Assembly (NCBI GenBank): GCA_038380435.1
Contig: JAWZYU010000010.1
Span: 48,580,135 to 48,644,134 of the forward strand
From: Ryuthela nishihirai
Lineage: Eukaryota; Arthropoda; Arachnida; Araneae; Heptathelidae
Length of the DNA: 64,000 nt
Direction: 5' to 3'
Of this stretch, positions 21,475-34,119 are shown one piece after another. Position numbers and translations under genes: made by a program. The notes beneath the pieces are model-generated. The model was not told the DNA's origin and did not search any database. It saw only the letters and a list, made by a program, of their open reading frames with translations. Every line of letters starts with the position of its first letter. Position 1 is the first letter of the stretch.

Positions 21475-22438
21475 GTTTTTTTTTTTATTTATATTTTTTA
21501 AATGATTTTTGAAATATGCCACTTTTTCAAGTTTTCTCATATTTAATATATTAAAGTGCAACTTTTTGTGTTGAAAGATGACTACATTTAGTACCAAATA
21601 GCTTAATTTTTTAAGGTGTTGCAATCTTTGAACTGTAAAGCAAACAAGGAATTAAAAAAAAATTAAATTTTTAACCTTATTTTGAAGATTTTTTTTAATT
21701 TTCTATTAATAAAGGAATGAGTTAACTTTCATATGTATGTGTCAGATGCTGTCTTTCAATAAAAAAATTTAAAAAGTTTGAATATATAGTTTTTGAAATA
21801 ATAGGAATACAATGCATGCCATTTTTAATCCATTATTTTTTGTGACCATTTTTAAATGGGCATAACTTTTGAAGAAGAAAAATTAATCAAAAAGAGATGC
21901 CATTATGATGTTCTTATGCAAAGTACTCTCACATATATTTTTTCCAGTAGAATCCACTAGGGTCACCAGACATCCTCCGCCCAATTTGAAATAGAATGAC
22001 TTGTATGTAAGATAATTTATATATGTATATGTCAGTCACTGCAGTCTAAGATTCTAACGTTAGCTATTTTTCTGCTAAAGAAAAGTTGCAATATGTCTTA
22101 ATTGCAATTGCATGCATTTTTAGAAAACTGGCATTTTAAAAGTTAATAACTAAAGAGTAGAAAAATAGAAAACCAAGTTGTTGAATGATTCAGTTTCTAC
22201 CTATGAGGAAAAAAAAGGATTTGTTTCATTTTATTTACAACAATTTTTGAAAATTTTAGAGAAAAGTGAGTGGTAACAGTCCAGACTGTAATTGATTACA
22301 TTAGTTTGCAACAAAAATTTAAGTGATGAAGATAATGTGGTATTTTTATATTTCTGCACTTGTACTAGGAAATGCTAAGTTTGTTTTAGTTCTATGTTTT
22401 CAAGATGTAGCAAATGATGAGGACACTAGAAAGGTTAA

Positions 22439-23577
22439 TTATAATTCATTTAACTGACTGCATTGTTTGAAGACAACTGGATTACTTTTTCATCTTATCT
22501 AATGATTAAGTTTATCAATAATTGCCCCCATTGAAAAATATTCTCATGAAAGGCAAAGTTGAAAAAACTTTTAATACTCAGTTGGAACCAGTCATTAATT
22601 GGCTTTAGCTTTTTGCTAAGTCACAAAGATCCCAAGTCCCAGGATAGTTAAGAGAATCCACTGGCAGTTTTAGTGACAAGTGAAGTTTCCAATCAAGACT
22701 ATCCTCATTGTTCCATAAAATGCACAAGATTTTTTTTTTCTGCACATGGGGATATCTTATCAAATGGGCTTAGCATCTCGTATGATGGATAGAGGCATTT
22801 GCAAGATTTCTCAAAGTGTACAAAGAAATAGAGAAAATTTCATCCTGATAAGGTTGGGATTTGAACCTGGGGTTAAAAGACTAGCTGGGTTAAAAATCTG
22901 TATCTCACTATCTTTACTAATGGTAAATAAAATTATGCTTAATTCTATACTATTAGTTCTTATACTTTAACACATCTAATGTAAAATTATGATAAATGGA
23001 GACTAATTGCAAGCATGATCCTTATTCTCATTTAGTAGACAGACTATAGACAAAAGTACAGAAAGTTTTGAAAATATTGAATTGCTAATAAACTAAACAT
23101 TGTAATTGATGTAATAAAAAACATATCTAATTTTGTTGCATGGCATATTAATAATGAATATAAAAGTTTTTGAAATTGACTTATTTATAAAATCGTATAT
23201 ATTAAGGTGATTTTTTTTACATTTACATGATGTGCTCATACATGCATATCATATATATATATAAAACATGTGGGTTTTTTACCCTGAAAATATTTAAATA
23301 AAGGGAAAAAATATGAATTAACTTGTTGAAAATGCTCTAAATAAAGTAAAATTATTGTTTATGTAATTTTTTTAATTTAGTGCAGTCAAAATTTCATGAT
23401 TAGTTAGCAGACTTACTTATATTGTTATACAATAACAGCTGGAAGCATTTAATTCTTGAGCAAAATATGGCTGTATCCTTGAGGTTTTGTACCTCTGGAT
23501 GCAACTAATAGCAAATTCATTTATGTATTTTGCTTCGACTTTTCGTAATGGCAACATTATACTAGTAGATTAGCTTT
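22439..23577. other. intron, no feature seen
   Basis: AT-rich. A single 74-codon frame at 22746-22970 shows no recognisable domain and is probably chance. Near 22855 the phrase TTGAACCTGGGG resembles a tRNA B box but no SINE body follows. Confidence 0.5.
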
Positions 23578-23643
23578 ATTGGTATCATCATCATCATCCT
23601 CAAGCAGCCATGGGCTTATGGAGGTCCAACCAGACCGTGCAAT

Positions 23644-25460
23644 TTAGTTCTCCAAGCAAGTCTGTCCTGAGCTACGTCTACTGCATCTGGCCACTGCACA
23701 CCAATTGTAACAAGGTCCTGTTTGACATTGCCGACCGCATCCTGGGTCTCCCCTCTTTCTGAAGCCTTTAGGCACACTGTTCATAACCCTATTCGCCAAT
23801 CTATAATTATCCATACGGGCAACATGGCCAAACCAACGCACAATATCTCTCTCTGCACAATATGCTGCTTAAAGGAGATTGCCGACTCCTTTGCCTAACC
23901 TCATCATTAGTTACAAAGTTGAACCATCAAATGCATCTAGTTTCCTGTTATCTTGTTTACACAGTGTCCAAGTTTCACTACCATAACTAACCCTAGAAAG
24001 AACCAAACTATTATACAATCTAATTTTAGTCTTTAGGTGTATACGCCTATTTCTCCACACTCTCCATAGATTCTTAAAAGTACCGGCAGCAATCTCTATT
24101 CGTCTGTTAATCTCGTGCTGCACATCACCATTATCTGTTACATAGCTCCCAAGATAATTAAACTGTGACACCTGCTCAAGACTGAAACCATTCAGATTAA
24201 CTGAATCACAGCCTGCCTGACCAATTTTCATCACTTTAGTTTTCTCTCTATTTATAACCAAACCTACTCTACTACCAGTTTCATCAACAGCTCGAATGAA
24301 AGAGTTGATCTCATCAACATCATTTGCCAAAAGGGCTAAATCATCAGCATAATCTAAATCAGAAATTTTCATACCTCCATCCCTTTAAGGCCAAAATCTT
24401 TCCCTTGAAGTGAATTTTGCATAACATAATCAATAACCAAACTAAAGAGAAAAGGGGACAAAATGCACCCTTGTCGAACACCAGAAGTAATGTTAAACCA
24501 ATTGCTACAAGCCTTACCAACTCTCACACACGACTCAGTGTTATTATAGAGAGCTTTTATTATGTTAACTAACTGGTCTGGTAAACCATATGATCTCACA
24601 ATCAACCACAAATTATGATGATCAACAGTCAAAAGCCTTTTTGAAATCAACAAAGCTAGCAACCAAAGGTTTCTGAAACTCTAAACATTTCTCAAGAATC
24701 TGCCTAAATGAAAATATCTGATCCACACATCCCCTACCACTTCTGAATCCACATTGCTCATCATGCAATTGCCTGTCAACCAGATTCTTAATTCTATTCA
24801 GCACAATCATGCAAAAACTTTCCCTGGAACAGAAATTAGACTGATACCCCTATACTTATCACAAGAACTGCGATAACTTTTTTTGAAAATATGGATAACA
24901 ATAGCTCTGGTAAAATCCTTAGGAACCATGCCTTTATCATAAAAGATATTCAAAATTTCAGTCATCCAAGTGGTAACAGAAACATTCCCAGCTCCAAGCA
25001 TTTCTGTAGTAATTTCATCTACCCCTGGGGATTTATGATGTTTAAGTTTAGAAACAGCCAAAATAACTTCGTATTGTGTTATAGGGCCAACATTAAAGGC
25101 ACCAATGCATCTATCATTGCAAACAATGGGAGTAGAACTGACCACATTGTTTAGAACATCACTGAAATGCTCAGCCCACCTAGTCATGACCGAATCCTCA
25201 CCTTCTATAACCTTACTACGTTTATCCTTCAATCCCTGTATACCTGTCTGTTTTCTACCACACAAAACATTAACTATCTGGTACAGTTCTCTGCTGTTGT
25301 GCTGTCTAACTGCTTCCTCGGCTTTGTCAGCCAAACCATCAAGCCAAAGATTCTTATCAGCAGCTAACTGATCTTTTACAAGTTTATTAAGTTCTCTGTA
25401 ATGCTTTCTATTAGGGTTGGGTTGGGTTGTTTTACCTCTGGGTGGCACCTTTTTGCACAC
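23644..25460 (-). pseudogene. LINE reverse transcriptase pseudogene
   Basis: Reading on the minus strand, the order is: linker (YRELNKLVKDQLAADKNLWL), RT fingers (SPGVDEITTEMLGAGNVSVT), HIFKKSYRSSCDKYRGISLI, GFRSGRGCVDQIFSFRQILE, FVDFKKAFD, RQGCILSPFLFSLVIDYVM, the active-site YADDLALLA near 24345, then the C-terminal RVSYGSETWTLCKQDNRKLD and RWFGHVARM. The catalytic residues are intact locally, but the frames are split at about 24810, 24660, 24370 and 23910, so no complete protein is possible. Confidence 0.9.
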
Positions 25461-25607
25461 AATGGGCTAAATGGCCAGGTCACATGGACCCCGAAGGCTC
25501 AGAGAAGGTTGGGGGAGGGGACCCACTGGAACAGCTGTTGGGAGACAGATGGTAGCCTCCCGTCAAAGCCATCCAGCGTGTTCTTTAACGTGCACAGGGT
25601 ATGGCTC
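25416..25607 (-). mobile_element. SINE family B, 5'-truncated, inside the LINE
   Basis: Minus-strand 3' half of family B, from the tail (GGTTGGGTTGTTTTACC) to GTGCACAGGGTATGGCTC. A 12-bp target duplication CTTTCTATTAGG (25404-25415 and 25608-25619) interrupts LINE sequence that is continuous in the 54617 copy. The tRNA head is absent because of 5' truncation, as with target-primed insertion. Confidence 0.95.
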
Positions 25608-25802
25608 CTTTCTATTAGGACTAGTAGGGTATTGATTAAGGACATTCCTGCAGTTCTTTCTTTCCGAAATAAGCTCAAGTGCCTTATCACTGAGATAATT
25701 CTGTCTCTTCTGCTCCTTTTTTCCTAAAAGAGTACTGTTAGTGTCCAAAAAAGCCTGTTTAAAATGATCCCATTCTTCCTCAACTTCAGTAGTAATTGGT
25801 AT

Positions 25803-28318
25803 AGGGATTAGGAAACGTGACTACTTAGTCATTAATTAGCCATGTCTTTGTGTATTTATGTGTTATCTGAGACACTAGGATATACCAGATAACATCTAAA
25901 TTTTTTCCATTCTCTATGTTGGAAAGGCCCTTCTTCCTCTTTAAAAAAGATTTTAAGGTTGCTGGAGCAAATATTCTTCATGATACTTGAGATAGTTTTA
26001 AAAAGCTTTCATTAACAAACAGCTGAGCATATCTCAGTATAGCATGGTTATATTTATTTCTGATGTTATTGTAGATTGCTGTGATGTAGATAACATATTT
26101 CAAGCAGTATTGAATTTCGTTCAGAAAATATTTCTGACAAGTCAGACTTTGATAGTAATTTGTTCAGCAAAGGAAATTCTGAACTCCAACATAATGTAGG
26201 GATGATTCCTCTGATTCTGGATGAATTCTGTAAATTAAAAGATATGCAGAATAATTCTTGTCTAAAGGTGATTTAATAATTTTTTTCTTCAATGCATCAT
26301 TCATGAAGCCTCGTGCTTTGAATTTTATCACATCTACTACATTGCAAAGTATTCTTTAGCAAAATTAAGATTAGAATAACACTTCAAATGATTTTGTTCT
26401 AAGCCTTTTGATAGATATTGTGTACCTTTTAAATATAGATAATTTAAATTTTATATGAAATAATTTTTATTTTTTTTTCATTGAAATAATTTGAATAATT
26501 CATATAATAATAATTCATAATATTATATATAATTAATAAATTGAAATAATTCATGTGAAATAATATTCATTTTTTCAATATTTTTCCCATTTTTCATTGA
26601 ACTAGACATTTGGCTCCTAATTTATGTTCAGTTCAGAGTTAGTTTAAAATCTGTATTATTTAAAAAAAATTGACAGACCAGCAAAATTGCTTAACACAAC
26701 CATTCTGCTTTGAAAGTGACACTGTTTTTTAGAGTTTTGTACATTTCAACTTAGACATCATGTTGCTATTAATGATATAGATTTATGAATTAGTTTTACT
26801 ATCAGTAAATTACTCAACAGTTGAACACTGCTGTCCACAATTGAACACTGCTGAAACATCCACAATTGTGACACAGAAGATAAATTGTTAATTTTTGAAA
26901 TGAGTGGTAAAACATTTGACAACCTATGTAATCATTTTGATTTAAATTATATCAGTCAGTACATAAAAGTAGTTTGTTACACATCTTCAGCTATAAATCT
27001 AGACTGGCTTACTGTAAGAATTAAGAGTCATCATAGAAATTAACTTTGTGGGAATTCACTAATATATTTATCACTGATCATTATGATAAAAAGGATGTGA
27101 AATATCATTCTGAAAGATACTAATTACAGCCAGTCACACAGTTCCAGCTTTGTCAGTGAGAACTATATTAAATAAAAGGTATCTTGTTTTGTTATTGTGG
27201 AAAATTCTATATTAATCTTCAGAGACAATGGTTCTATGACCTATCAGTATTTACATTGGTGGGAGATATTTTGTATGGGAAAAATTGCCTCTGAATTAGT
27301 AATATAGAATTTCTTACAAACAGTACTGGAAATGTGAGGGTAGCTATAGCAACAACTTTCAGATTAATATTTTGCATGTCCTTTCATAACTATGGACCAA
27401 AATATTCAGTAAGCACTAAAGTAGAAAAGTTTGATTGTCAAATTTAATATAGAAATTCTGTTGTTAAATGTTAATAGCAACTGAACTATTGCAGATTTTA
27501 TATGTTCATGTTTCATTTGGCTTGAAAATATTTTTTAATTGTTTATAATTATCATTGTTCTTACAGAACGAATTGCTTGTGAATTATTAGTATAAAATTT
27601 GTCCTGTTTTATGCATGATTAGTAAATTTATGTGGGCTAGCATTCAAAATATATATTATTCATTATTTAATTTTTTTTTTAAATACCTTTTGTATAAACT
27701 GTAATGAATGCCCAGAATGTACAAGAAGATATTCTACTCTTTATATTTGAATTCTGTTTCATCGTCGAAGTTTTATTTTTATAACACACTATGCTCCCTT
27801 TATTTTAAATATCACAAGTAGACAAATGATGATTGTTACCTAGTCTTGAATCCTTAATAAGAATTGGTGTTAAATGAACAATGCAAGATTGATTAATATT
27901 TGCTTAACAGCTGTCATCATTTTCTGTTCTATTTTTTTATTTTCCTTTCTTGATAGGTTTTTCCCTTCATCGTGTTCAATAAGATGGCTTAACACATTAA
28001 CCAATTTTCATGCATACTGTAAATGTCAGCTTTCACTAAACGAAACATTATGGACAAAAAAGTAAAAATCTAAAAGTTGGGAGTATATCATCAGATTAAA
28101 TATACCATTCATGATACCAACTTTGGCCATCTACTTTCTAGCCATATTTGGCATTTAATCCATAAAAAATGTAAAAATGTTTAGATTTTAACTGAAACAG
28201 TTTTAGTGTATTCATCCAAAGTCTGCTTATTAACTGTTGACTTATCTGTGAAGTAGAATGAAGAAGGGCATTTGTAGCATGCTCGGAAATAGTGTAATAT
28301 GAACATTATGGTGCCACA
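25803..28318. other. intron, no feature seen
   Basis: 2.5 kb of AT-rich sequence. Low-complexity AATAATTCAT-type runs are at 26470-26580, and a short duplicated phrase (GAACACTGCTG...CCACAATTG) is at 26823-26870. No frame or transposon end was recognised. Confidence 0.5.
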
Positions 28319-28320
28319 TA

Positions 28321-30027
28321 CTAGGTGATCCAAAAGTAACAGAAAAAGTAAAAATGCAATAATTCAAAAAGTATAGACAGTAGCACGATGCAGTTTTCAC
28401 AGAAATGCACAGAAAGACATGGAATTTTTTTTAATAATGGAAAATTTTATTTCCAGAATAGTTACATTTGCCACCTGTTGGTGGCGCTTCAGTTGTGTCG
28501 GTAGTTTGTACAGTGGTGCAGCACAGTTCGCAACGCAACTAGGATTACAGATGTTCAATGTGATGGCCGTCATTCATGAGAATGGCCATCAGACATGGCA
28601 TGACACTCTGCACAGCATTGAAGACGGTTTCAGCTGTAATTCCTGTCACATGATGGCGAATAGCTTCTTTCAACATGGCCAATGACAATTGGCACTGTTA
28701 TGGGATGAATCTGTACACCTGTGACTTCAAGTAGCCCCATAACCAAAAGTCACAAGGTGTAAGGTCTGGAGACCTTGGTGGTCATTCGTGCAGGAAAAAG
28801 CGACTGAGGACGTGGTCATTACCAAATGTTGATCGCAGCAGGTGCTGGACAGGACCTGTGATGTGTGGAGGTGCTCCATCCTGCATGAATGTTACACTAT
28901 GGAGCACTTGCCTCTCTTGCAAGGAGGAAATGATGCTGTCTCTTAAAAGTGCTGCATAACACTCGCCTGTGACAGTAACAGTTCGAAATGTACCGCTGTG
29001 GACTTCCTCAAAGAAAAAGGGGCCTATAATGAATGACGCAGTGAACCCGCACCACGCTGTCACCTTTGGCTGATGCAAAGGGGTTTCCACAATCGCATGT
29101 GGGTTCTCTCTTGCCCAGATGTGGCAGTTGTGTGCATTTACACTTCCATTAAGCGAAAAGTGCACCTCGTCAGTCCACAGGACATTTGACAGCCAGTCCG
29201 CATTGTTTTCCATCTGTTGAAAAGCCCAATTTGCAAATTCATGACATCTCTCGAAATCGGTTAGTTTCAGTTCCTGTACGTGTTGGATTTTGTAAGGCTA
29301 CCTCTTAAGGATGATCCTGAGTGATGGCCACACGTCCCGTACGAAATGCCAGTTGATCTTGAAATTTCACGCGCACTGCATTCCCCATGTGCGGAAGCTG
29401 CTGATTGTGTGTCGGCTTCGTGTTTGACCTAGTGCACAACTGCAATAGTTTTTTTTGGGTCTTCCGCTTCATGCACATGCTTCCAAACTGCCATTGTGCT
29501 TAAACCTTTTCATCATAGCTATCAGTGAGAAACAAGACATCGGTCCCTTTCCACTTCTAATACCCCGCGTCGAACAATAGGTGCACAAAGCCACACTTGC
29601 ACATTCGAAGTTCTGATAAAGCACTTTTAGTTAAGCTGTATTATCTGGTAACGATAACATGCCTCACCTTGGCAGAATGTTTAACTTCAGTAATAAATGT
29701 TAAATGCTGAAAGTTTAACTTCAGTATTCACTACATCTGAAATTTACGTACCTCACAGCAAAGTCAGATTGATCAATGTTTGCAGTCTCACACCGTTTGA
29801 GGAGCGGCGGCCAGCGGATCTGTTTAAATAATGACAGTCAGGAGCTCCGGGACTGCTACAGCGCCACCTGTTGGTGACAAATATAACTATTCTGGCAATA
29901 AAATTTTTTGTTATTAAAAAATATCCCATGTCTTTCTGTGCCTTTTTGTTAAAACCGCATCGTGCTACTGTCTATACTTTTTGAATTATTGCATTTTTAC
30001 TTTTTCTGTTACTTTTGGATCACCTGG
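28321..30027 (-). mobile_element. Tc1/mariner superfamily element with 171-bp terminal inverted repeats
   Basis: Left end CTAGGTGATCCAAAAGTAAC from 28321 and right end (minus strand) CCAGGTGATCCAAAAGTAAC from 30027. TA duplications are at 28319-28320 and 30028-30029. The inverted repeats extend about 171 bases (28321-28491 and 29857-30027) with modest divergence, far longer than the roughly 28-30 bp typical of classical mariners. A decayed transposase lies between them on the minus strand. Confidence 0.92.
28560..29500 (-). pseudogene. mariner-like transposase pseudogene (DUF4817-type group)
   Basis: Minus-strand coding relic. An N-terminal region with helix-turn-helix-like REISRSTGISYGT is followed, after frame shifts, by a 143-residue open frame (29213-28782): DWLSNVLWTDEVHFSLNGSV (first Asp), KVTAWCGFTASFIIGPFFFE, and VTFMQDGAPPHITG (second Asp). 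Beyond a stop it continues PPRSPDLTPCDFWLWGYLKS (third Asp) and MLKEAIRHHVTGIT. All three catalytic aspartates are visible, but the frame is broken at least three times. This transposase type, with WTDE and QDGAPPH, is common in arthropod genomes. Confidence 0.9.
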
Positions 30028-30029
30028 TA

Positions 30030-31408
30030 TGTAGCAATTGCTCCCATTGGTACTATGATAATTGATTGAATGGCGATTTATATAAATGTTTCCCAATATT
30101 TCACTTCTGAACAAATTATAAGCCAATATCATACTCCCCGATTTTAGCTAATTTGAGACCTGATATAAACAAGTAGCTCTTTGCCTATTGGCTAAAGATC
30201 TCATCACTACTTATAAGTGAACTTTTCCATGTAAAAAAAAATGCAGATTTCTCTGATATATTGGTGTCAGCAAAGCACTAGTCATAAAAAATAGATTTAG
30301 TATACTTGGTTGCTACGTGATGGACTCCAACTTTATTAGCTCTTAATACTAATAATCAGCAGATTTATTAATTTCAACAACAAAACGAAACTAAAACCAC
30401 CACTCTCCCAAGAAGAACAGATGGTTACAGTTGTGTGCACAGACAAGGGAAGCATGTCTCAGTTTTGACAAGCAAGTCAAATTTTAATAGAATGTTGAGG
30501 AAATGCCAATGAAAGGAACTGCAAGTAGAATTTCTTAAAGTGTTGGATCTCAAAAAGTTTGACATTTGCAATTTGATTTAATTCAGATATTCTGTACTCC
30601 ATGTAGCAATGTCAAAGTAATTAAACTGTTACAAAAACGTGATCAATTTGCCTTGACAGCTATCAGGAAAAGGGTTCAAGAATTCTTCATGAGAAATAAA
30701 CTTCTGAATTTAACTCTTCTAGGATCCCACCTGAAAAACTGGTTTACCTCCAGAAGCCCAGCTATCTTTTATTATGATCAATCAAAAAAATTAGCTTTAG
30801 AACTTTTTTTCCAAAAACTAATGAAAGAAATTATGGATGTTATATGATAAATTAATCTGCATTTAATTCTGGATTTTTTTTAAAAAAATAATATACCAAA
30901 AAAAAATACCAAAAATTTTTTTATTTTAATAGTACATTTTAGAGTCATGTATAAAAAATGCATCTGGCAATGCAAATGAAAATGTATTTAAAAAACTAAC
31001 AGAAATGATTCTAATGCGCATGAATAGAAAGGCTAATTATTTCTGAATAGCAAAATATATATTTACTTGAAATAAGAAAATTACTCCCATTATTATCCCC
31101 CTTATTTTTTTTCTCAGTACCATACTTTGAGAAAAGTACAGGCTTTTTGCCAACTGTGCTGAGTCAAATAAATAAACAAATCAACTTTAGAATTTTTTTT
31201 TAATAACCAATAAACTGATATAGATCATGCTATATATCAAATCAAACAGAATTTAATTCTGAATTTTATGCAAATAAAAAATAGACAAATTTATAAACAT
31301 ATTGATTTTAATATGAATTTTTCAGAATGATATAGTGAAAAATTAGTTCAGACTATGAAATTAAGGCTTAATTTTGGAAAACCTGGCAAATAAAAGCAGT
31401 TTTATGTA
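30030..31408. other. intron with diffuse AT-rich repeat blocks
   Basis: From about 30650 to 31400 the sequence contains recurring phrases (AACTTTTTTTCCAAAAACTAATGA, TAATAACCAATAAACTG, TTTAATTCTGAATTTTATGC) that also occur at 13.5-14.4 kb and 47.3-47.5 kb. They look like degenerate internal units of the TTAA-flanked family. A 93-codon frame at 30566-30847 overlaps them and is not recognised. Confidence 0.45.
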
Positions 31409-32544
31409 TCAACCCTTACAGTGTCGTGTTTCTGAAACTGAACTCACTGTGGTGGCCGGATTTATTTTAAATTGTTTCCAGAAAATAAAAAAACAACTTT
31501 AGAACCTCATCCTGAAATAACTAATGAATGGAAAGGTGTCATGTTATATACCAAAAGAAAAAACATTGCAAAATTTTACTGTAATTTTTCCACTTTATCT
31601 TTAGTAAAATTTCAAAAATATATTTTTTCTATATTATTTTATTATTCTGATATAAATGGTTCATAATATTTCGATTATTGCTTAAATCTTTATATTCATT
31701 TTGTCTTTTCTAAATTATTTAGTCATTTATGCATATAATATATATGAAGATTTAAAAATTCATAGTTTTTAAAAAAAATATAAAAATTTGGCAGGGGTTG
31801 GAGATGGTGGGCAATAAAACGACCTCAGGTTTGGGGGAGGGGGTTAAAATAAAAACTTGCTGAAATTGCCTTCCCACATAAGGATTGATTTCTATGTCAA
31901 GAAAATCTTTTTTTTGCTCCCATATCCAAGACCTTGTTTATTTTCAGGAAACAATACGAAATCAAAGTTTTTTTACTGGAAAACAAAGAAATGATAAAAG
32001 AAAAATTAACATATAACCTAATGCAATGTTAAATAAAATATGCACAACTAGCAAGTCACCCGTCTGATGTAGCATAACTCCAAAAGATTGATAATCTGTT
32101 GATAGATCAACCAACTAAAAGATTAGTAATTTACAGAAATAAAACAAATCTACAGAAATGAAAATTGTTTAATTATAAAAAAGGAAATAAAATACTAACT
32201 TTATGAAGGGAGATGATATCAAATGTGTGCAGAGGAAGTGTTTGGACTTAATCAACCAAGTAAGCAACTACCATGCAGCTACTTAGCAGACAGCTCTCAC
32301 CACTCTTTCACATTTGAGTGAGCAATTACTAACACCTGCAACTTTCTCTGCTGTGTTGCCATGCACTGCAGCTGGTCTTAAAAAAGCTCTGGACAGTGAA
32401 GGTTTTCTTTTTTAGTTTTGATATGAGGAGTAAGAACAATGCATAGGATGCTGCAATAAATGATATAAATGATAAAAATAATTATAGGTTTAAGGCTGAA
32501 AAGAATGTAAGATTGAAAAAACAAAAACAAAAAAAAAACTGAGC

Positions 32545-32655
32545 TATGTTGAATAAATATAGAGGGAAAAATTGTCATTAGCCTGGTGGGATATGAACCC
32601 ATGATCTACTGATAACATGTCAGGAGCTCTGATCACTGAGCTACCAGCTGCCAAA
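32545..32655 (-). repeat. tRNA-core repeat, copy T3
   Basis: Minus-strand copy: TGTTGAATAAATATAGAGGG, AAAAATTGTC, then GGTGGGATATGAACCCATGA (B box reversed), CTACTGATAACATGTCAGG, ACTGAGCTACCAGCTGCC (A box reversed). It is followed by CAATCATCCTCTATTGGTG and ACCATAGAGTTAGTCATTCG, phrases shared with T4 and, inverted, with T7. Confidence 0.75.
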
Positions 32656-32989
32656 CAATCATCCTCTATTGGTGTACCATAGAGTTAGTCATTCGAAATG
32701 TATCTGACTGTAATTACAGACTCTGGTCTAGAAGGCACTTTTCATGTTAGTGCACATGACCAGCCCACATCAAATGTCAGAAGGCATGGTATTTGTTTTT
32801 TAAGCCAACACGTCTTGTATCAAGTGTAAGGATTCGTGTTGAAATAATAGGAAATCACAGGTATGTACCTGTTGGTGATACAATGATCAAAAAGTTCTTG
32901 ACACATCTGTAGATTTGCACTCATTCCTCCTAAGTTAACAAGCAATGATGTTTTTGAAAGTTTGTCTAAAGTCATTACGTGTAAAAGAA

Positions 32990-34037
32990 CAAAGACCATA
33001 TCATCATTTCTCTCTTTGCTGATGGCACATAAAGTTCAGTCTGTAAAATCTGTGCATTGTTGTTATGGAGCCTACTAAAGATGGGGAAAGATTTTACATT
33101 TTCGCAAGGATGCACCTTGGGAACAATACAAAAAAAAAATCTTGCCAATTTATTACAAATTTATGGGGATTATGCTTGTTCATATGGCACTGTTATGGGA
33201 TGAATTCACAAATTCAGAGGACAGCAGAGTTTTGTAGACCTCACTCATGCAGGAAGACAGTAGGAAGCTGTGAATGGGAGAACCATCCCTGCTGTTTGTG
33301 AACTCATTAAGGAAAAACCACACGTATCCCACAAACTTAACAGAACAGCAAAAAAGGGGCTAGAGTCAACATGCAAAGAGAGCTGGCAGTGTTTGAACCT
33401 AGTGACCCCAAATGGTTAGCAGGCATTGTCACAGATGATGAGATGTGGTTTTGTTATCATACAACTCCCAGAAAGATCAATAGATATGTTTGGGTTGCAG
33501 AAGATAAACTTCATCTTCAAATCATCTAACTAACATAAAGACTTTCACTCAAGGAAGAGGATTCTCATAATTTTTCTCAATTCCCAAGTAGTGGTAGCTG
33601 TGGACATCTTAAAAATGATTATTAATGGCCTATACTACACTACATTGTTTTGCCCAAAATGGTTAAGGAAATGAACGAGCAGCGTCCAACAACAGGCGTG
33701 TCGAGGGTTTCCCTTTTTCACGACAGTTTAGGTGCTCACGAAACAGAGCAAGTTATGACCTATGTGCAAAAGGAAAAAATCAAACAGCTACCCCATTCTA
33801 TATATTTACCCGATCTTGCACAATACGTTTTTTGGTTGTTTATAAAAATGAAAAAAGAACTTGCTGGGAAGCCTTTTTCAAAGGTGTAAATGTAAAACCT
33901 TCAAAATATGCTCATTCAGAGTTGTCAAATATCCCCCAGTAGCAGTACCACCAAGCATTCCAGAATTGGTGTAGACATCTGCAACTTTGCATAGGTGCTG
34001 AAGGGGAGTACTTTAACCAACACGTCTTGTATCAAGT
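32990..34037 (+). pseudogene. mariner (SETMAR-like group) transposase relic
   Basis: Plus-strand degraded coding sequence. The clearest block is an open frame 33650-33889 with LFHDSLGAHETEQVMTY, QKEKIKQLPHSIYLPDLAQY and VFWLFIKMKKELAGKPF. These correspond to the mariner second (HDNA..H-type) and third (PDLAP.DFWLF) catalytic regions. The third Asp position reads AQYVFWLF, so the active site is lost. Further on, LCIGAEGEYFNQHVLYQVK (near 33985-34040) matches the family C-terminus. Stops and frame shifts occur throughout. Confidence 0.75.
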
Positions 34038-34119
34038 AAAAGTTTCATTGAGGTAAATGCAATGTTTAAATATAAAGTTCTGCAGATGCATGTCAAGAAT
34101 TTTTTGAAAGCCCTCATAT

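Larger units (their letters stand above)
18014..22434. mobile_element. piggyBac-like non-autonomous element, TTAA-flanked, with nested insertions
   Basis: TTAA at 18010-18013 then CCTTTCCAGTGTCCAGCC; at the other end TTAA at 22435-22438 preceded by a sequence whose reverse complement is CCTTTCTAGTGTCCTCATC. About 14 terminal bases match, and both resemble the ends at 13465 and 31413. The interior has no piggyBac coding sequence. It contains a Penelope-like element, degenerate AT-rich direct repeats and a small palindrome. Its length of 4.4 kb is mostly due to those insertions. Pairing of the two ends is inferred from similarity and orientation. Confidence 0.55.
23586..25794 (-). mobile_element. 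RTE-like LINE, 5'-truncated, with SINE insertion
   Basis: Minus-strand copy of the LINE at 54617-58195. Its 3' end is the ATCATCATCATC run (a GAT-repeat tail on the coding strand) at 23586. It is flanked by the 8-bp duplication ATTGGTAT (23578-23585 and 25795-25802), which fixes the truncation point at 25794. It keeps reverse transcriptase and the C-terminus but not the endonuclease. The frame is broken by several indels, including a 34-bp deletion near 23925 and a 1-bp deletion near 24375, both shared with the copy at 62667. Confidence 0.93.

Noticed and set aside
22746..22970. 74-codon plus-strand frame in the large intron
   Set aside because: No domain, no splice context compatible with Nup214 phase, and no sign of constraint.
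30566..30847. 93-codon plus-strand frame
   Set aside because: No recognisable domain, and it overlaps AT-rich blocks that recur elsewhere in the window; probably chance.
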